A stretch of DNA of 64,000 nt from Paenibacillus campinasensis (GCF_002272015.1 NZ_NPBY01000045.1:124001-188000); one strand, 5' to 3'; shown: positions 25,588 to 34,283, counted from the first letter of the stretch. Numbers and translations are program-made. Notes: generated by a model not told the origin, from the sequence alone.

Positions 25588-26190
25588 ATGGAACAAGTAA
25601 TTCCACCGGAATCTCCCAATCGCGGAGAGGGTAACGGTCCTGAGAATCCTAAGACCGGCAGTAATGGATGGGCTACGGAGCTGTGGGACTGGATCAAGAC
25701 GATTGCTATTGCATTTGTTATCATGGTGCTTCTTAATATGTATGTTTTCAATCTGTCCATGGTAAAAGGGGAGTCGATGCAGCCTACGCTGGTGGCATCG
25801 GAGCGACTGTTCATTAATAAAGTGGTGTATCATTTCTCCAAGCCTGCGCGAGGAGATGTTGTTGTGCTGAAAGATCCGAGCCAAGGGCCGGACAAGAAGG
25901 AATTTCTGGTGAAGCGTATTGTTGGCGTTCCGGGGGACACCATTGAAGTGAAGAACCAGAAGCTGTATGTCAATGGTGAAGCCCAGGTGGAATCGTATAC
26001 GGATGTTCCGATTGAAGATCCCGGCTTCCAGCCGGTTACGCTGGAGGAAGGCCACTACTTTGTAATGGGGGATAACCGCCATCTTGGAAAGAGCAAGGAC
26101 AGCCGCATGTTCGGAAGTGTGAAGGAATCCGACATTGTTGGCCGGGCGGAGTTCATCTTCTGGCCGATCTCGGAAATTAAAAAATTATAA
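25588..26190 (+). CDS. Signal peptidase I
   Basis: Membrane serine protease that removes signal peptides. After a polar N-terminal region (about 33 residues) comes a single membrane segment (IKTIAIAFVIMVLLNMYVF), then the catalytic Ser in VKGESMQPTL (Ser60) and the catalytic Lys in EFLVKRIVGVPGD; the last conserved box is GHYFVMGDNR with SKDSRMFG. One N-terminal segment and 200 residues match Bacillus Sip-type enzymes. ATG 25588 is behind AAGGAAGG; an earlier in-frame codon lacks a site. Confidence 0.94.
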   Translation: MEQVIPPESPNRGEGNGPENPKTGSNGWATELWDWIKTIAIAFVIMVLLNMYVFNLSMVKGESMQPTLVASERLFINKVVYHFSKPARGDVVVLKDPSQGPDKKEFLVKRIVGVPGDTIEVKNQKLYVNGEAQVESYTDVPIEDPGFQPVTLEEGHYFVMGDNRHLGKSKDSRMFGSVKESDIVGRAEFIFWPISEIKKL

Positions 26191-26226
26191 CGCTGTTTCT
26201 CAAACGGTGAAAGGAGGCGCTGGAGA

Positions 26227-28077
26227 ATGACAGACAGACTAGGCTCTTACGCTCCTCCGCCTTCGGTTTGGGAGGAATTGAAAGCGGAGCTGAAGCAGGC
26301 TGCGCCGGAGCTCGGCATTGATGATATCGGATTCGCTTCAGCGGAACCGTTCGTGTCGCTGAAGTCCATCCTGCAGCAGCATCGTGATAAAGGCTATGAG
26401 TCCGGCTTTGAAGAGCCGGACTTGCACAAGCGGGTGACGCCTATGCTCCCGGGGACCGAGCCGGCGTCACTTATTGCGATTGCGGTGGCTTATCCGTCGA
26501 AGATGGCCAATCCGCCGAAGTCGGAGCCCGGCAAATATCGGGGCATTATGGCCCGGTCAGCGTGGGGGCGGGATTACCATCATGTGCTTCGGGAGGCGAT
26601 GAGCCGTCTGGAAGCTTTTATTCGTGAGCGAGTGCCTGATGCGGTGCTCGAGAGCATGGTGGATACAGGCGCGCTGGTCGATCGCGCTGTAGCGCAGCGG
26701 GCGGGCATCGGCTTTAGCGCCAAAAACTGTGCGATCATCTCCCCGAAGTATGGATCATGGATTTACTTGGGTGAGATGGTGACGAATATCCCGTTTCCGC
26801 CGGATACGCCGGTTACCGAGGACTGCGGCGAATGCACGAAATGCATTGATGCCTGCCCGACTGGCGCGCTCGTCGGCCCCGGGCAGCTTAATAGCCAGCG
26901 CTGCATATCCTTCCTTACCCAGACGAAGGGATTCCTGGACGAGGAGGTTATGCGCAAGATCGGCAACCGGCTGTATGGCTGCGACACTTGCCAAATCGTC
27001 TGCCCGAAGAACCGGGGGAAGAACTGGGACCATCATCCGGCGCTTCAGCCTGATCCGGAGAAGGCGAAGCCGCTCTTGCTGCCGATTCTGGATCTGAGCA
27101 ACCGCGAATTCAAGGAAACTTACGGGGATACGGCGGCGGCCTGGCGAGGCAGAAAGCCGATCCAGCGCAACGCTGTAATTGCGCTTGGCAACTTTAGAGA
27201 CGCTTCGGCAGTACCGAAGCTTAGCGAGGTGCTGCTGAAAGATCCGCGCCCGGAGCTGCGCGGTACCGCTGCGTGGGCTCTGGGCCGAATTGGAGGCGAA
27301 GAAGCAATGAACAACTTAGAGAAAGGCATGGCTTCCGAACAAGACAGTCAGGTTCGGAACATGCTGCAGCAAGCCTTATCCAAATTGAAATCGGCGTCGA
27401 ATACCGATACGCCGGCTGCGGAACATGAGCAGGCGAGATCGCAGACTGACAATGCGGAAGCGCACGGCGCTTCCGGACAAGGGGGTACACAGCAAGGCAG
27501 CGGCCCGGCTGATGCGCCTGTTCAGGGAGCCGAGCCGATGGCCGTCCCGGAAGGCGGTCCGGAGATGATCTATTATGATGAGATCCAATCGCCCGTCGGG
27601 CCATTGACGCTGTGCGCAACCGACAAAGGCCTGTGCTTGATTGAATTCGGCAGCTTTTATGTAAAGGAAGCCGTCATTCAGCAATGGTCCCGGACCTGGG
27701 CCGGCAACGGCGGGTACAAGCGGGATCCGGAGCGGCTTGCTCCGGCAGCGCAGCAGCTTAAGCAGTATTTTGCCGGTGAATTGAAGGCGTTTGATCTGCC
27801 GCTTGATATGCGGGGCACCTCCTTCCAGCTCCAGGTATGGGAGGCGCTCAAGGCCATTCCTTACGGTTCGGTGCGCTCATATAAAGACATTGCGGAGTCG
27901 ATTGGACGTCCGAAGGCGGTGCGGGCGGTCGGCGGCGCAAACAACAAGAACCCGATTCCGATTGTGGTGCCATGTCACCGCGTGCTCGGGGCGGACAACT
28001 CTCTGATCGGTTACGGCGGCGGGGTGGAGCTTAAGCGAACACTGCTGGTGCTTGAAGGAGCTATTGCCGATCGGTAG
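26227..28077 (+). CDS. queG: QueG-Ogt fusion: epoxyqueuosine reductase plus O6-methylguanine-DNA methyltransferase
   Basis: One uninterrupted frame of 616 codons joins two enzymes. Residues 1-390 are QueG, the cobalamin- and iron-sulfur-dependent reductase of the last step of queuosine synthesis in tRNA: an ALVDRAVAQRAGIG stretch, two cluster motifs CGECTKCIDACPTG (200-212) and CDTCQIVCPK (252-261), and C-terminal HEAT-like repeats. Residues 391-446 are a flexible Gln/Gly/Ala-rich linker. Residues 447-616 are an Ogt-type DNA repair protein with the acceptor Cys583 in VVPCHRVLG and the helix-turn-helix segment SYKDIAESIGRPKAVRAVG. Nothing indicates a frameshift. RBS AAAGGAGG. Whether the parts cooperate is unknown; see findings. 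Confidence 0.93.
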   Translation: MTDRLGSYAPPPSVWEELKAELKQAAPELGIDDIGFASAEPFVSLKSILQQHRDKGYESGFEEPDLHKRVTPMLPGTEPASLIAIAVAYPSKMANPPKSEPGKYRGIMARSAWGRDYHHVLREAMSRLEAFIRERVPDAVLESMVDTGALVDRAVAQRAGIGFSAKNCAIISPKYGSWIYLGEMVTNIPFPPDTPVTEDCGECTKCIDACPTGALVGPGQLNSQRCISFLTQTKGFLDEEVMRKIGNRLYGCDTCQIVCPKNRGKNWDHHPALQPDPEKAKPLLLPILDLSNREFKETYGDTAAAWRGRKPIQRNAVIALGNFRDASAVPKLSEVLLKDPRPELRGTAAWALGRIGGEEAMNNLEKGMASEQDSQVRNMLQQALSKLKSASNTDTPAAEHEQARSQTDNAEAHGASGQGGTQQGSGPADAPVQGAEPMAVPEGGPEMIYYDEIQSPVGPLTLCATDKGLCLIEFGSFYVKEAVIQQWSRTWAGNGGYKRDPERLAPAAQQLKQYFAGELKAFDLPLDMRGTSFQLQVWEALKAIPYGSVRSYKDIAESIGRPKAVRAVGGANNKNPIPIVVPCHRVLGADNSLIGYGGGVELKRTLLVLEGAIADR

Positions 28078-28101
28078 AAGGGAACACGGCTTGTCTTTAC
28101 T

Positions 28102-28130
28102 GAAATATGCCTAGCGGCATATTTCTTATT
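28102..28130 (+). terminator. Terminator of the queG-ogt gene
   Basis: GAAATATGCC and GGCATATTTC form a 10-pair stem around TAGC; TTATTTG follows. Confidence 0.75.
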
Positions 28131-28158
28131 TGCCGTCTTTTAGAGGACATGCTATGAT
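28130..28158 (+). promoter_or_regulatory. Promoter of the YneF-like gene
   Basis: TTGCCG (28130-28135) and TATGAT (28153-28158) with 17 bases between. Confidence 0.55.
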
Positions 28159-28217
28159 AGGTTCGTCGTATATGCGACAACGAGTGGAGAATATTAGTGT
28201 CTAAAGGTGGTCAAGTG

Positions 28218-28451
28218 ATGCATATTGTCATTCCGATTATCACGTTAATTGTGGGTTTAGTGGCCGGATTTTTCATCGGTGCGTTTTATTTGCGGAAGCA
28301 ATTGGAGAAAATGCAGAGTGATCCGGAAATGCTGCAGAAGATGGCGAAGCAAATGGGCTATAATATGAACAGCAAACAGATGCAGCGCGCACAGCAAATG
28401 ATGAAGAATCAACCGCTTCCTGGCAAAGGGCAAGGTCGCAAACGTAAATAA
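28218..28451 (+). CDS. YneF-like (UPF0154) small membrane protein
   Basis: A 77-residue protein with one N-terminal membrane segment (IVIPIITLIVGLVAGFFIGAFYL) followed by a Met/Gln/Lys-rich cytoplasmic tail (DPEMLQKMAKQMGYNMNSKQMQR), the pattern of UPF0154/YneF. Function of the family is unknown. ATG 28218 is chosen, with AAAGGTGG 7 bases upstream, rather than GTG 28197. Confidence 0.85.
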   Translation: MHIVIPIITLIVGLVAGFFIGAFYLRKQLEKMQSDPEMLQKMAKQMGYNMNSKQMQRAQQMMKNQPLPGKGQGRKRK

Positions 28452-28571
28452 TCATGACAGAAGCGTCAATCCCGCTTGAAGCATGGGGCGGTGGTGGCCG
28501 CTTCTCTTTATAAATACCGCTAACAGCGGAAATGTTGCCCGTTGTATTCGGAAACGGAAGGAGGATGTACC

Positions 28572-29165
28572 GTGTCAGGCGTTAAAGACTACGTTAATCA
28601 TAAAGTGGGTCAGCATCGTGAGCAGATTGAATATCATGTAGAGCAGATACTGAAGCTGATCGGTGAAGATCCAAGTCGGGAAGGACTGCTCGAAACCCCT
28701 GCAAGAGTGACCCGAATGTACGAGGAAATTTTTGCAGGGTATGAAGTGGACCCGAAAGACGTTCTGGGTGTTACCTTTGACGAGAACCATGAAGAGCTGG
28801 TGATCGTGAAGGATATTGTGTATTACAGCCAGTGTGAGCACCATATGGCGCCGTTCTTCGGCAAGGTTCATATCGGCTATGTACCGAGCGGTAAAATTGC
28901 CGGGTTGAGCAAGCTGGCCCGTCTGGTGGAGGCCGTTACCCGCCGCCTGCAGGTACAGGAGCGGATTACAGCGCAGATTGCGGATATTATGGTTGAAGCG
29001 CTGCAGCCTAATGGCGTGATGGTTGTTGTGGAAGGGGAGCATCTGTGCATGTGTGCACGGGGCGTGAAGAAGCCTGGAAGCAAAACCGTGACCTCTGCCG
29101 TTCGCGGAACGTTCCAGAGCGATGCTGCGCAGCGTGCCGAGTTTCTGTCCTTGATCAAGGACTGA
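28572..29165 (+). CDS. folE: GTP cyclohydrolase I FolE
   Basis: First enzyme of folate synthesis, converting GTP to dihydroneopterin triphosphate. Zinc ligands are in [12 protein letters not shown] (Cys, His) and in [14 protein letters not shown] (Cys); [16 protein letters not shown] and QVQERIT are family signatures. Being the zinc-dependent type, it may also supply queuosine precursor, which fits the queG gene nearby. GTG 28572 with AAGGAGG 8 bases upstream gives 197 residues. Confidence 0.96.
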   Translation: MSGVKDYVNHKVGQHREQIEYHVEQILKLIGEDPSREGLLETPARVTRMYEEIFAGYEVDPKDVLGVTFDENHEELVIVKDIVYYSQCEHHMAPFFGKVHIGYVPSGKIAGLSKLARLVEAVTRRLQVQERITAQIADIMVEALQPNGVMVVVEGEHLCMCARGVKKPGSKTVTSAVRGTFQSDAAQRAEFLSLIKD

Positions 29166-29188
29166 GTGGGTCATATATTCATAAGGAA

Positions 29189-29219
29189 GGGCTTTGCCTG
29201 TGATGGCAAAGCCCTTTTT
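29189..29219 (+). terminator. Terminator of folE
   Basis: GGGCTTTGCC pairs with GGCAAAGCCC around TGTGAT, followed by TTTTT. It lies between convergent units and may also serve the minus strand weakly. Confidence 0.92.
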
Positions 29220-29331
29220 GGTGTGTGCAGCAGGATGCGAAAGCTAGAATGTCAGGGAGCGAATCCCCAGTATATGTTTTGACACGGAAGACGCAGAGGC
29301 ATCCACAGCGGTGCCCTGGGTGGGTCCTGCT

Positions 29332-29604
29332 TCAAGAGGCGCCATCCACACGCTTCATCTCCTGCACGTACTGCACCAGCACTCTTTTTTGCTGTTCAAT
29401 GTCCTGGATGCGGCGAGCGATTTCGGTGAAGAACACCTCGATCTCATCGCGCAGCAGCAGAGCCGATTGTCCTTTCCAGTCCTGCAGACGGGCGTACAGC
29501 ATGCGCGCCTCCCGCTCATCGGTCTGTATCGCTGCCAAAAGCCCGGTCAGCTCGCGCTCGGCCTGCAGCAAATCGTCCAGCTCGAGTAATATTTCCCGGT
29601 TCAT
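29332..29604 (-). CDS. WXG100-like small helical protein, probable type VII secretion partner
   Basis: A 90-residue, almost wholly helical protein without signal peptide. Two amphipathic helices are joined by a turn carrying the WXG motif (LQDWKGQSALLLRDE, residues about 42-56), as in ESAT-6/YukE-type proteins. It is the last gene of a three-gene minus-strand unit (lipoprotein, lipase, this gene), 32 bases after the lipase stop, with GGAGGG before its ATG. In the described TslA system small helical partners bind the toxin's C-terminal helical domain; this protein is well suited to that role (inference). Only one such partner is seen here, while the S. aureus locus has two. Confidence 0.8.
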   Translation of the reverse strand: MNREILLELDDLLQAERELTGLLAAIQTDEREARMLYARLQDWKGQSALLLRDEIEVFFTEIARRIQDIEQQKRVLVQYVQEMKRVDGAS

Positions 29605-29636
29605 ATAATCCCTCCCCAGGGGTTAGTTGAAGGTTG

Positions 29637-30875
29637 TTAGCTGCTGCGATCCGTTCGCTCGAACAGATCGGCTTTATAACTGATGTAGTTCACGATATCG
29701 GTCGTGTGCTGCAAATGCCACTGGCTCATCGACACAATCGAGGCATCCAGCTGCTGTACGATCGGCTGCAGCCGCCGGCTGTGGCTGGAGTTCAAGTATC
29801 GGGCAAGACGCTGGCGAATGCCCTGCAGCTCGTTGTGACTGTGCTGGGCGTGGGCTCTCCACCGTTCGGCCACATTTCTTAGCTCGGCTGGCGTCACCTG
29901 AATCGTCCCGGCTGAGAGGCCTGCCAGACCGCCGGTTAAAGACCAAGGCATCGCTTGGCCAAACAGGCTCAAGGCAGGGTAGCCGCTCGCCCATGGCGCT
30001 CTTGAGAAGTCAACCCGTTTATCGGTTGCTCCATCGTACAGCCGGTTGGAGATATACCCGTTCTCGAACTGGTAGCGGTCCAGCTGATGATAGTTCGGTC
30101 CGCCGAGGGTATTGGCGATTTTGTCCTTGATGCTCAAGCCGTCGTTAGCTTCTCTATAACTGGAATCTATGTAGTAGGTGGAGCCGACATGCCCCTCATA
30201 CCCACCGAACGCTCCGCTGGCGATAATGTCGCCCGGGTGGGCATAGTTCACGATCAGGTCGTTAAATTCGCCGTTCTCGGCTCTTCTTCGGTATTCGGGA
30301 GACAAGCTTCCGATGACGGAGGGAGCACTGAAGGTGACGGCCGGTATGCCGGTATAGGCTGCTGCGTACTGCGCGTTCGCGCCTCCCAGCGAGTGTCCGG
30401 TCATCGAGAAATCGAAATTTTTGTATTTCTTCTGCATGTCCTTGGCATAATCCTCAGCCTGGTACAGCTGGTTTTTGCCAATAAAATCAGTGGTCTTGTC
30501 CCACTTGCGCGATTGTTCGCCGAACCAGTCCTTGACCGTGGTAAGACCAACCGTATCCTCGATCTTCGTTAGATGTTCATCAAACGGGCGCTTGACCTCG
30601 GTTTTTCGCTTGATCTCGTTGATGCCGATGCCGGCATCGGTGATGTAATCGGGAACGGATGCGCTCAGCCCCTCGCTGCCTTCGGTGCCGCGGTAAGCGA
30701 TGACCGCTTCACCGGAGTTGCGGTTGACGAAGGTGACGGCATCGAAGCCGGATACCCGATAGCTTTTCGTATCCTCGAGAACTTCCCAGCCTGGAAGATC
30801 CCCGATCTGTTCACCTTCCTTCAGATCTTTGTACGCGAGTCTGGATAACTTCTGATATGTTTCATCATCTACCAT
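29637..30875 (-). CDS. Lipase-like protein with C-terminal WXG/LXG-like domain (TslA-like toxin candidate)
   Basis: 412 residues, no signal peptide. Residues 1-300 are a class 3-type alpha/beta hydrolase: an early EAVIAYRGTEG motif, the nucleophile Ser162 in MTGHSLGGANAQYA, Asp216 in YAHPGDIIASG, and candidate catalytic His229 or His263. After a Gly/Ala-rich joint, residues 325-412 read IQVTPAELRNVAERWRAH and then a second helix ending KADLFERTD, the pattern of a WXG100/LXG targeting domain placed at the C-terminus. This reverse order is known for TslA, a type VII-secreted phospholipase neutralised by a lipoprotein. A lipoprotein gene precedes it and a WXG-type gene follows. RBS GGAGG. The secretion system is not in the window. 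Confidence 0.85.
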   Translation of the reverse strand: MVDDETYQKLSRLAYKDLKEGEQIGDLPGWEVLEDTKSYRVSGFDAVTFVNRNSGEAVIAYRGTEGSEGLSASVPDYITDAGIGINEIKRKTEVKRPFDEHLTKIEDTVGLTTVKDWFGEQSRKWDKTTDFIGKNQLYQAEDYAKDMQKKYKNFDFSMTGHSLGGANAQYAAAYTGIPAVTFSAPSVIGSLSPEYRRRAENGEFNDLIVNYAHPGDIIASGAFGGYEGHVGSTYYIDSSYREANDGLSIKDKIANTLGGPNYHQLDRYQFENGYISNRLYDGATDKRVDFSRAPWASGYPALSLFGQAMPWSLTGGLAGLSAGTIQVTPAELRNVAERWRAHAQHSHNELQGIRQRLARYLNSSHSRRLQPIVQQLDASIVSMSQWHLQHTTDIVNYISYKADLFERTDRSS

Positions 30876-30899
30876 CTTGCGGTCCTCCGAATGAATACA

Positions 30900-31292
30900 T
30901 TATTTCGAGCCTTGAGCCTCAAGCGCTTCTTTCAATTGCGGGCTCATGACAAAATTCTTGGTCTCCTGTGTGTTGAAATTGACGGACAGATTGAAGGTCT
31001 GGTCCTCATGCCCTTGTACATAGCCTTCAACATCAATTTCATCCGCAACATAGGAAGGGACCTTCTTGGCACCGGTAATCTGGACCTCGAGGCCGTATTC
31101 CTCCCGGAAGTGCTTGATCACCGTTTCCTTGGCTTGTTCAAGCAAGGCTTCCTCCTCTGTTGCAGGTGTGACCTGGCCCCCATTATTCGGGGATTCATGG
31201 GCGTTCATGCTTTGGCAACCTCCTAATACGATCGTAAATAACATCCCTATCGCAAGCAGCATCCGGAATCCGGAGCGAGTGCGGCTCGGCAT
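30900..31292 (-). CDS. Small lipoprotein, candidate immunity protein of the lipase
   Basis: 130 residues: signal peptide with lipobox VLGGC, a short polar tether, then a compact alpha/beta domain of about 90 residues (YGLEVQITGAKKVPSY, FNLSVNFNTQETKNF). I do not recognise the domain with certainty. It is first in the unit, 24 bases before the lipase gene. By analogy with TilA, the lipoprotein protecting against TslA from outside, it may protect the producer's membrane lipids (inference). Start ATG 31292, weak AGGGTT/GGGG site. Confidence 0.8.
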   Translation of the reverse strand: MPSRTRSGFRMLLAIGMLFTIVLGGCQSMNAHESPNNGGQVTPATEEEALLEQAKETVIKHFREEYGLEVQITGAKKVPSYVADEIDVEGYVQGHEDQTFNLSVNFNTQETKNFVMSPQLKEALEAQGSK

Positions 31293-31334
31293 AACCCTAT
31301 CATCCCCTTGATATTCATCGATTGGCTTACCGGT

Positions 31335-31363
31335 ATCATAATCCAGTATTCAGGTCCATTCAA
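31335..31363 (-). promoter_or_regulatory. Promoter of the lipoprotein-lipase-WXG unit
   Basis: On the minus strand TTGAAT (complement of 31358-31363) and TATGAT (complement of 31335-31340) are 17 bases apart, about 40 bases before the lipoprotein start. The remaining bases to 31588 hold no gene I can support. Confidence 0.6.
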
Positions 31364-31588
31364 CGGGAGAATTAACCAGAAATTTGGTGAATTAGGCCTA
31401 AGATTGGATTGTGTCCCTGGACCTGGATGTTGCGGCTTCTCGGAGAGACGAGCCTCGGCATAGTTCATGAGGAGAAGGAAGCCCGCCCCACGCTTACCGC
31501 TAGCGAGAAGGGCAGGCTGTACTCTGCTTAATACCCCGTTATGCGAAGTTTGAAGCATCGGTTATGCAAGACAACTGGAATTTCCTTA

Positions 31589-32953
31589 TCAGAATGGCGG
31601 CCACTTCAGAGTACGGGCGTGGCGGAAGCGCTCGGCCACCTCAGGCCAGTACACGACATTCCACCAGTTCCGAATATAGTCGGCGCGCTTGTTCTGATAT
31701 TTCAAATAATAGGCATGCTCCCATACATCCAGCGCGAGGAGCGGGACGACATCCCACTGGGATAAATTCTGATGCTTCTCGGCCTGAAGAATTTCCAGGC
31801 GATGGCTGCGCGGGCTCCAGACGAGGATGGCCCAGCCGGAGCCTTCGACTTTGTCGGCGGCTTCGGTGAAGTGCTTCTTGAAACGCTCGAAGCTTCCGAA
31901 GTCTTGATTGATCTGCTGAGCGAGTTCCCCTGTCGGCGCACCTCCGCCTTTCGGGTTCATAATGCTCCAGAAGATCGTGTGCAGATAATGACCGGCTCCA
32001 TGGAATGCCAGCTCGCGTTCCCAGTGCTTCACCAGCTCGAAGTTGCCGGTTTTGCGCGCTTCCTCAAGTTTGTTCTCCGCGTTGTTGAGCCCGTCTACAT
32101 AGCTTTGGTGATGGGCATCATGATGCAGGCGCATGGTAGCCTCATCAATATGGGGCTCCAGCGCATTGTACGGGTACGGAAGCGGCGGCAGCTTGTGCCC
32201 GCCTATCGGAACAGGCTTGCTGCCCGCCGGGCCATAGACCGAGCCAGGACCGTTACCGCCGGGCGCATGATCCGAGGCGGCCCGGGCCTCGGCCTCGGCT
32301 TCCCCCTCGGCCCGGGCATCCGCCGTGGCAGCTGCCTTGGCGGGCTCCGTGGCTGCCGATATCGCCGCAGCCGGGGCGTTGCTGCCCGTCCCCTCAGGGG
32401 CAGAGGTGATCCCCGCCTCTAGGGTGTCCGATGGATGCGGCGCGGCGTCCTGGGCAGCCTGGGGAACTTCGGCCCGAGGCGGGTGGAGCGTCTGCTCCGA
32501 CTTGGCGCTCGCCATCCATCGTTCAAGCGCTCCAGGAGCATTCAAGGGCTCGAGCACGCGCAGGAAATACTCGGATTCGCGAATAATGTGCAGCAGCACC
32601 TTGTCTGCGAGCGGCGCTTGTCGTACAGCCGGGCTGGCATTTCTCAAGTCATGCAGCTGGCGGATGAAGTGCTGGGATTGGTCAAAGGATACTCTGAGCA
32701 GCTGCTCCACCTGGCTGATCAGATGAGCCGGGACCGAAGCGCCGTGCTCCAGGATCTGACGAAGCAGTGCGTCGGCCGCTCTCTCCGTCTCTGCAAATAC
32801 GACATGCCATTCATTGAACAGCCTGACGTAAGGCTGCTCCAGTGCTGGCACAACCGTCTGAATAAACTCGGTATGCTCCATCTCCTGCTGCTTCCAGAAG
32901 CGGATTTCCTCCAGGATGCGTGCCGGGAGCAGGGTGCCGTATATCAATAACAT
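31589..32953 (-). CDS. Fusion of an N-terminal helical bundle with an Fe/Mn superoxide dismutase
   Basis: 454 residues in three parts. Residues 1-140 form a helix-rich domain with regularly placed His/Glu (RFWKQQEMEHTEF, SFDQSQHFIRQLHDL), resembling DUF2935-type bundles. Residues about 150-245 are an Ala/Glu/Pro/Gly linker. Residues 250-454 are a complete dismutase with all four ligands: LHHDAHHQSYV, GAGHYLHTIFW and [12 protein letters not shown]. It has no signal peptide. Start ATG 32953 follows GGAGGGAAGG; an upstream in-frame extension would run into the terminator of the next gene. Bacillus SodF also carries an N-terminal extension; the bundle may bind a metal or place the enzyme, unknown. 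Confidence 0.88.
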   Translation of the reverse strand: MLLIYGTLLPARILEEIRFWKQQEMEHTEFIQTVVPALEQPYVRLFNEWHVVFAETERAADALLRQILEHGASVPAHLISQVEQLLRVSFDQSQHFIRQLHDLRNASPAVRQAPLADKVLLHIIRESEYFLRVLEPLNAPGALERWMASAKSEQTLHPPRAEVPQAAQDAAPHPSDTLEAGITSAPEGTGSNAPAAAISAATEPAKAAATADARAEGEAEAEARAASDHAPGGNGPGSVYGPAGSKPVPIGGHKLPPLPYPYNALEPHIDEATMRLHHDAHHQSYVDGLNNAENKLEEARKTGNFELVKHWERELAFHGAGHYLHTIFWSIMNPKGGGAPTGELAQQINQDFGSFERFKKHFTEAADKVEGSGWAILVWSPRSHRLEILQAEKHQNLSQWDVVPLLALDVWEHAYYLKYQNKRADYIRNWWNVVYWPEVAERFRHARTLKWPPF

Positions 32954-33035
32954 AATTCCTTCCCTCCTGTTCCTGTCCTCACTATTACATACTGTATTCG
33001 CAGGCAGGCTTGTACTATGAGACAAGAATAAATAA

Positions 33036-33070
33036 ATAACCCCGCTGTCCGAATTGCAGGACAGCGGGGG
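33036..33070 (-). terminator. Terminator of the alpha/beta hydrolase gene
   Basis: CCCCGCTGTCC pairs with GGACAGCGGGG; TTATTTATTTATT follows on the minus strand. Confidence 0.85.
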
Positions 33071-33084
33071 AAGGGAAATCTTCA

Positions 33085-34074
33085 TTAAGAGCCTTCTGGA
33101 ACCGGCAGTTTGCCGAGAAAGGTGGATACACGTCGTAAATATTCGCGCGTGTGCGCCCGGTAGATAAGCTCGTGATGAGCATCCTCAACGATCCACACAT
33201 CCGAATCCTCGTGCGTCTGATTAGCGGCTATTTTCTCGGCGATCGGATAAGGGGCTTTGTCGTCGAGCGTGCCGTGGATGAACAGGATCGGGAACGGATA
33301 ATCATGGCGTCTCACTTCGCTATATGGAATCTGGTCGAGACTGGTGCCGTTCAGCACCGGGAACAGCAGCTCCAATATTTCAAGTGATGGATGTCTCGGC
33401 AGATTAATGTGATTTTGGATATTATGGTACAGTGTGTCCGGCTCAAGCAGGAATGTGCTGTCCAGAATCATGGCGTCCACATCCTTGGTGTCAAGGCCTG
33501 CCTGAAGCGCGGTTCCGGCCCCCATCGAGAAGCCCCATACGACAATCTGCTTAGCACCGCGCTGCTTCGCTTGCTCGATCGCGCCCAGAAGCTGCCTGCG
33601 CTCTTCCTTGCCGCCTGTCGCCGCTGCGCGGCTGGTCTGGGAGGCAAATCCGTAATCAAACATGAGGACGTTAAAATTCATGTTGTGGGCGTAATGGGCA
33701 ATATCGTACATCGGAACCCAGGTCTCTTCCCGGTTGGCCCCATAGCCGTGGCTCAGCACAATCGTTCTTGTGGAATCCTTGGCAGGGATATACCAGCCGT
33801 CCAATTCGCGCTTCCCATCGATGGAATGAAAGGTGATGTTCTCATAATTCATATCCTTGGCTAGCTTCGGATTGGAATAAAGCGGAGCGACCGTCGGGTT
33901 AGACAACACCCAGGCGATATAGGCATGGAGCGCAATAAAGCAGAAGATAAGGAAAAAGACGACCGAAAGAACAAGAGCGAGTGCGATATGCTTGAATCGA
34001 ACCAGGCTGGGTGACAGCTCGGTTGGATTGTTCGTTTGGGAGAGTGGGGCGTTTCTACCAGTAATCATGCTCAT
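33085..34074 (-). CDS. Membrane-anchored alpha/beta hydrolase
   Basis: 329 residues. A single membrane segment (ALALVLSVVFFLIFCFIALH) near the N-terminus is followed by an extracytoplasmic or membrane-facing hydrolase domain: oxyanion region VLSHGYGANREE, nucleophile Ser in WGFSMGAGTA, Asp in HGTLDDKAP and His in EDAHHELIY. The plan is that of YqkD/BAAT-like esterases or peptidases common in Bacillota. ATG 34074 has GGAGGGG before it; the frame is open 37 codons upstream without such a site. Substrate unknown. Confidence 0.88.
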   Translation of the reverse strand: MSMITGRNAPLSQTNNPTELSPSLVRFKHIALALVLSVVFFLIFCFIALHAYIAWVLSNPTVAPLYSNPKLAKDMNYENITFHSIDGKRELDGWYIPAKDSTRTIVLSHGYGANREETWVPMYDIAHYAHNMNFNVLMFDYGFASQTSRAAATGGKEERRQLLGAIEQAKQRGAKQIVVWGFSMGAGTALQAGLDTKDVDAMILDSTFLLEPDTLYHNIQNHINLPRHPSLEILELLFPVLNGTSLDQIPYSEVRRHDYPFPILFIHGTLDDKAPYPIAEKIAANQTHEDSDVWIVEDAHHELIYRAHTREYLRRVSTFLGKLPVPEGS

Positions 34075-34283
34075 GTCTGGCCCCTCCTTACCATATATAA
34101 ATTCCTTAACATGAAAAAGGCTGTTTGTATCATCGTATGCCGGGCAGTAATGAAAGTCAATCGATATCCATAGATTGTTAGACAACTGTAATGTCTATGA
34201 ATGCGGTTTACTTCTGGGCCATTTTTTCATATAATTCTTGTAACCAGGTTTCATGTAATGAAACGCGAGAGGAGCAGGTCGGT

